Assembly: GCF_037893015.1 (NCBI RefSeq)
Contig: NC_133661.1
Location: 189,051,991-189,115,990 of the forward strand
Direction of reading: 5' to 3'
Source: Macrotis lagotis
Lineage: Eukaryota; Chordata; Mammalia; Peramelemorphia; Peramelidae
Length of the DNA stretch: 64,000 nt
The notes under the pieces are model-generated. The model searched no databases. It worked only from the letters and a program-made list of their open reading frames with translations, and had not been told where the DNA came from. The first letter of the stretch is position 1. Every line of letters starts with the position of its first letter. This document shows, one piece after another, positions 60,240 through 64,000 of this stretch. The position numbers and the translations under genes are program-made.

Positions 60240-61330
60240 TATTCTCTCTAAATTAGTTAGAATTCTCAAGAATTAGTAGAATCTTTCTCCCAAGTAGGGA
60301 TATAGCCTGTTTCATCTTTTTGGGAAAGCAGTTTCTTTCCCTCTTTTCCCTTTTCATGTGCCTCTTGAAACCTGTTTGATATCCAAATCTTCTGTTTAGC
60401 TCTGATCTTTCCATCAGTAAATGTTGGAAGTCTCCCATTTCCTTAAATGTCCATCTTTTCACCTGGATGATAAGGCTCATCTTTGCCAGATAGTAAATTC
60501 TTGGTTGCATTCCAAGCTCCCTTGCTCTTTGGAATATCACATTCCAGGCCCTTCAATCACTTAATGTTGATGCTACCAGGTCCTGCATAATCTGTACTGT
60601 GGCTCCTTGGTATTTAAGTTGTTTCTTTCTTGTTGTTTGCAGGATTTTCTCTTTTATGTGATAGTTTTGGAATTTGGCTGCAGCATTCCTTGGTGTTTTC
60701 ATTTTAGGATGTCTTTCCTGAGGGGATCAATGTATTCTTTCAATAATTATTTTGCCCTCTATCGCCAATTCTCTGTCACTAAATCCTGTAATATTTCTTT
60801 CCAATGTTTCCAAGAAAACCTATAATTCTGATTGTCCTTTTTTGATCTATTCTCAAGGTCAGTGGTTTTAGTGATGAGGTATTTTAAATTTTTGTCTATT
60901 TTTTCAATCCTTTGGTTTTCTTTAACAGAATCTTGTTGTCTCAAGAAGTCATTAGTTTCCATTAGTTTCTGATTTTTAGAGAAATATTTTCTTCATTTAC
61001 CTTTGGCAACTTGTTTTCTTATTTGTAAATTCTATTTATGAAGGGGATTTTCCATTTTCCCAAGTGTAGATTTGAGTGAATAATTTTCTTTATGCATTTG
61101 CCCAATTGATTATTTAAGAGAATTATTTTCATTTTTCTTTTTGACCAGTTGTATTTTCCAAGGATTTGTTTTCTTGCTGTGAGATGCTAATTTTCTCTTC
61201 AATTTGTTAACTTTCTCTTGAATTACTTTTACCAATTTTTCCAAATGATTTTTAAGCTATTTCCTGATTCTTTCAAGGAAGTCTTTCTGGGCTGGATACA
61301 AATTCATATTCTCCTCAGAAGTGCTATATT
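60240..61330 (-). pseudogene. L1 ORF1 of the 52541-62108 element
   Basis: The C-terminal domain reads FQRARELGMQPRIYYLAKMSLIIQ, RWTFKEMGDFQHLLMERSELNRRFGYQT (60370-60540). The RRM and coiled-coil junction reads SVKENQRIEKIDKNLKYLITKTTDLENRSKKDNQ (60790-60920), and the remainder is coiled-coil-like. Frameshifts separate the parts. Confidence 0.78.
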
Positions 61331-62108
61331 TCTCTGGGTTAGAATCTGTTTCTTCTAGGTATTTCTTCATATGCCAACCTTTTGATGGCCTTTCTTAATC
61401 TTTCTAAGATCTTGTGTTTGGGGGGTTGGTTCTCAGAGTTTTGTTTTTGAAGATCCTTAAGGTATTGATCATTTAGGTTAGTAATTCCAAGGGATGGCCA
61501 ATAGGAGGTGCTGGTTGCTTTCTCTGGAGTGTTTGAGGACATTAGAATCAGAGTCTGAGTTGACTTTGAACAATGGCCTGAGCCATGGGGGGAGGGAGTT
61601 GATCTCACTTTCAGTTGAGTGAACTCTGCTGCCCAAACCTGAGCATGAGGGGGTTGGGGGGGGGGGGGGTTGTTTGTCATTTGTTCTGGAAAAATACTCC
61701 ACTGAAAGTATGGATCTCAGCTCCCTTGCCCAGCTGGTTATTTTCCAGGGTACATTCAACAACTCTCTGTGCTGGAATTCACCATCCCATAGCTTCCCTC
61801 ACCCCCAGCCAAGGATTCTATGGCAAAAGTTCATGTTCACATCTGCCATTCTCCAAAGTTCTCTGCAGCTAACTTTGGTCCTCTGGCTCCCCCTGCTGCT
61901 GTCCCTGTTCTGGACCTCTTGTGTCTGCTTCTGATTGATCCATGTCCCCTGAGACAGACCTTTTTGTGGGTATTCTTCTCCCAACTTCACTTTCTACGTT
62001 TTGTCAATTGACTTTCTCCCAAGAGGTTTATTTCATGTTATTTTTGAGGAGAACTAGAAGCACTTAACACAGTGCATGTCTTCTCTCTGCCATCTTGACT
62101 GGAAGTCC
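61331..62108 (-). other. L1 5' UTR with YY1-type motif at its start
   Basis: GC-richer noncoding DNA with a G-rich run (about 61645-61668). CAAGATGG on the minus strand (62090-62097) lies about 12 bp from the element start. Overlapping open frames of 60-113 codons on both strands are not L1 proteins. Confidence 0.65.
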
Positions 62109-62459
62109 TCAAAGGTTTTTTTTGACTCTTATGTGAAATATCTTAGCCCCGTCTTCCTCTCCTTTCATTTCTTCAAAGTGCTTTCCTTGATCACCCATTA
62201 ATTCCATCTTTTTACTATATTATACGATTATATATAGATCCTTCCTGTGCCTTGTCCATATATGCTCCTTCTAACTGTTCTTTTAAATGAGAAAGTTCTT
62301 ATGAGTTAACAATATCTTCATCCCATGCAGGAATGCAAACAGTTCAACATCATTAAACTCCTCATAATTAGTTCTTCTCATTCACTCCCTCTCTGGTCCA
62401 CCTGGGATTTGTACTAGGAGAGCAAACTTTCTGTTCAGCTCTGGTTGTTTCAAAAGGAA

Positions 62460-63691
62460 ACTATGAAAGTTCCCTGTTTCATTGAAAACTCATCTTTTCC
62501 CCTGACAATGGATATTTGGTTTTCCTGGGTAGTTGAATCTATGCTACAATCCAAGATCTTTTGCCTTCTGGACTATCATATTTCAAGTCCTACAAGCCCT
62601 TAATGTAAATGCTGCCAAATCCTGTGTAATCCTGACTATAAAGCCATGGTAGTTAAATTGTTTGTTTTGTTGTTGTTTTTTTTTCTAGGTTTTTTTTTTG
62701 CAAGTCAAATGGGGTTAAGTGCCTTGCCCAAGGCCACAAAGCTATGTAATTATTAAGTTTCTGAGACTGGATTTGAACCCAGGTACTCCTGCCTCCAGGG
62801 CCTGTGCTTTATCCACTGCAACTACTAGCTGTCTCTTTAAAATTGTTGGTTTCTGGCAGCTTTTAGAATTTTCCCTTTGACTTGGAAGTTTTGGAATTTG
62901 GCTATAATACTCCTGGGAGTTGTTCTTTTGGGATCTCTTCCAGGAGGTGATAAGTGAATTCTGTCAATATCTGTTTTACCCTCTACTTCTAGGATCTCAG
63001 GGCAGTATTCCTGTACTAATTCTTGAAAAATGATGTCTAGGCACTTATCTTTGTAGGAACTTTCAAGTAGCACAATAATTTTTAAATTATCTCCCTGGCT
63101 CTGTTTTCTAGGTCAGTTTTTTTACCCAATGAGATATTAAACATTTTCTTCTAATTTTTTGTTCTCTTGGTAAAGTTTTATTTCTTCCTGATTTCTCGTC
63201 AAATCATTAGCTTCCTTTAGTTGCAGTCTGCATTTGAGGGAATTATTTTCTTCAGAGCTTTATCATCTCCTTGTCCAGCTGACCGTTCTGATTTTTTAAG
63301 GCACTCTTCTTATTTCCCTTGGGGTTGTATTTTTCCATTTCGCCCAAACTGTTTTTTAAATATTTTTTTTCTTCAGTAGTTAATTTTGTATTTCTTTCAC
63401 CAAGGTATTGACTTGGTTCTCATGATTTATCTGCATTGCTCTCATTGCTCTCATTTCTCCTCCCAACTTTTCCTCTACCTCTCTTAATTGCTTTTCAAAG
63501 TCTTTTTTGAACTCATCCATAACTTCAGTCAATTTTCTATTTCTCTTGAAGGTTTTAGATACAGAAGTTTCAACTTTGATATCTTCTGAGTATGGATTTT
63601 GATCATCAATGGGATCAAAGTAATTTTCTATGGTCAGATTCTTCTTTTTCTGTTCTTTATTCATTTCCTTAGGCTGAGACTGATTTAACAT
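62460..63691 (-). pseudogene. ORF1 of HAL1-like copy E
   Basis: The N-terminal frame of 103 codons (63380-63691) reads NYFDPIDDQNPYSEDIKVETSVSKTFKR, then a coiled coil (MDEFKKDFEKQLREVEEKLGGEMRAM). After frame changes, CLDIIFQELVQEYCPEILEVEGKTDIDRIHLSPPGRDPKRTTPRSIIAKFQNFQVKGKILKAARNQQF (62837-63060) covers the RRM end and C-terminal domain start. A SINE then interrupts it. This is the best preserved ORF1 of the HAL1-like family in the window, with only a few breaks. Confidence 0.8.
62668..62839 (-). mobile_element. Marsupial tRNA-derived SINE, 13-bp TSD
   Basis: A minus-orientation copy (caagtcaaatggggttaagt to aactactagctgtctcttt) with imperfect TSD aaattgtttgttt (62655-62667) and aaattgttggttt (62840-62852), within ORF1 of the HAL1-like element. 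Confidence 0.92.
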
Positions 63692-64000
63692 CCTTACAAG
63701 GCTTTGGGGGGCTTTTAGGACACCCCACTGGGATTTTAACTCCTCAAAGTTCTTTGGAGAGACTCTGACTGCTCTCTTGACTGTGCTCTGATATGTGGAA
63801 AATCACAGGCCCTCCTCTCGGCCTTGGAGCTGTGAGGAGGGTTCCTGCTTTGCTATGGTAGTATGGGGCCCAGACTGTAGCCTGGATCTGAGTATGGTTA
63901 ACTAGTAGAGTCCTGTCCCAGGGAGAGCAAGAGACCTCTTCAGTCTCCCAAAACACCCTTGCCATCTGTGGGCTGGGAGTGCTGGAAGTGTTCAGTGGCT

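Larger units (their letters stand above)
52541..62108 (-). mobile_element. Near-full-length L1 LINE carrying nested insertions
   Basis: The minus-strand L1 has its 5' end at about 62108 (gacttccagtcaagatggca), 5' UTR to about 61330, ORF1 to about 60300, spacer, ORF2 (about 57650-52950) and a 3' UTR with its tail at about 52541. A 12-bp TSD tcaaag(a/g)ttttt lies at 52529-52540 and 62109-62120. Nested inside are plus-strand L1 pieces at 55071-55864 and 57857-59848 and SINEs at 57159-57316 and 59649-59804. Subtracting these leaves about 6.6 kb, close to a full L1. It is inactive owing to many stops. Confidence 0.9.
62121..64000 (-). mobile_element. HAL1-like element, copy E, 5' part; runs off the window
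   Basis: The 3' noncoding text resumes at 62121 (tatgtgaaatatcttagccc, cf. tatgaaatatcttagcct at about 17396), then ORF1 (about 62460-63691) and the beginning of the 5' UTR up to the window end. A SINE is nested at 62668-62839. The right end and TSD are not visible. Confidence 0.82.

Noticed and set aside
61339-61680. Proline-rich 113-codon minus-strand frame
   Set aside because: It lies in the L1 5' UTR next to a G/C homopolymer run; not ORF1.
1-64000. Retroviral or LTR elements
   Set aside because: I saw no LTR pair, tRNA primer-binding site or gag/pol/env-type reading; all reverse transcriptase sequence found is of the L1 type.

Overview
The window looks like gene-poor, retrotransposon-rich DNA from a marsupial. 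The evidence is mammalian class II olfactory receptor (OR) coding sequence, therian L1 LINEs in at least three age classes, ancient MIR, and many copies of a tRNA-derived marsupial SINE (consensus containing ttaagtggcttgcccaaggc on one strand). The SINE variant suggests an Australian marsupial, perhaps a dasyurid, but that is only an inference. I see no rRNA, tRNA, CRISPR, bacterial or viral genes.

The only intact host genes are two single-exon OR genes on the minus strand, 3135-4070 and 41058-41993, both 311 codons and about 92% identical in protein. They are the centres of a tandem duplication. Copy A (1 to about 15010) aligns with copy B (about 37960-47815) over the HAL1-like repeat, the OR, upstream DNA, a MIR and an old L1 tail. 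Each copy later took its own insertions. Copy A gained a 4-kb L1, two SINEs and a microsatellite block; copy B gained one SINE. Several of these have a clean empty site in the other copy.

From 15020 to 37330 the DNA is a stack of nested LINEs. An old plus-strand L1 (15561-29717) is split by a minus-strand, ORF2-less, HAL1-like element (16215-25432, 11-bp target-site duplication, TSD). That element is itself split by a plus-strand L1 (17630-23465, 10-bp TSD). A second young plus-strand L1 (29718-35071) and older L1 pieces follow.

From 47730 to 64000 a second stack appears. Another HAL1-like copy (48630-50090) sits inside L1 endonuclease sequence. A third (51945-52528 plus 62121 to the window end) is split by a near-full-length minus-strand L1 (52541-62108), which holds two plus-strand L1 insertions and SINEs.

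The most interesting system is the HAL1-like family. These elements carry a 5' UTR and ORF1 but no ORF2, and at least one copy with an apparently complete 5' end moved as a unit with its own TSD. Two independently inserted copies share three antisense SINE-type modules with AAT-repeat linkers in the 3' noncoding region, which suggests a composite LINE-SINE lineage. Every untruncated LINE 5' end in the window carries CAAGATGG, a YY1-type site.
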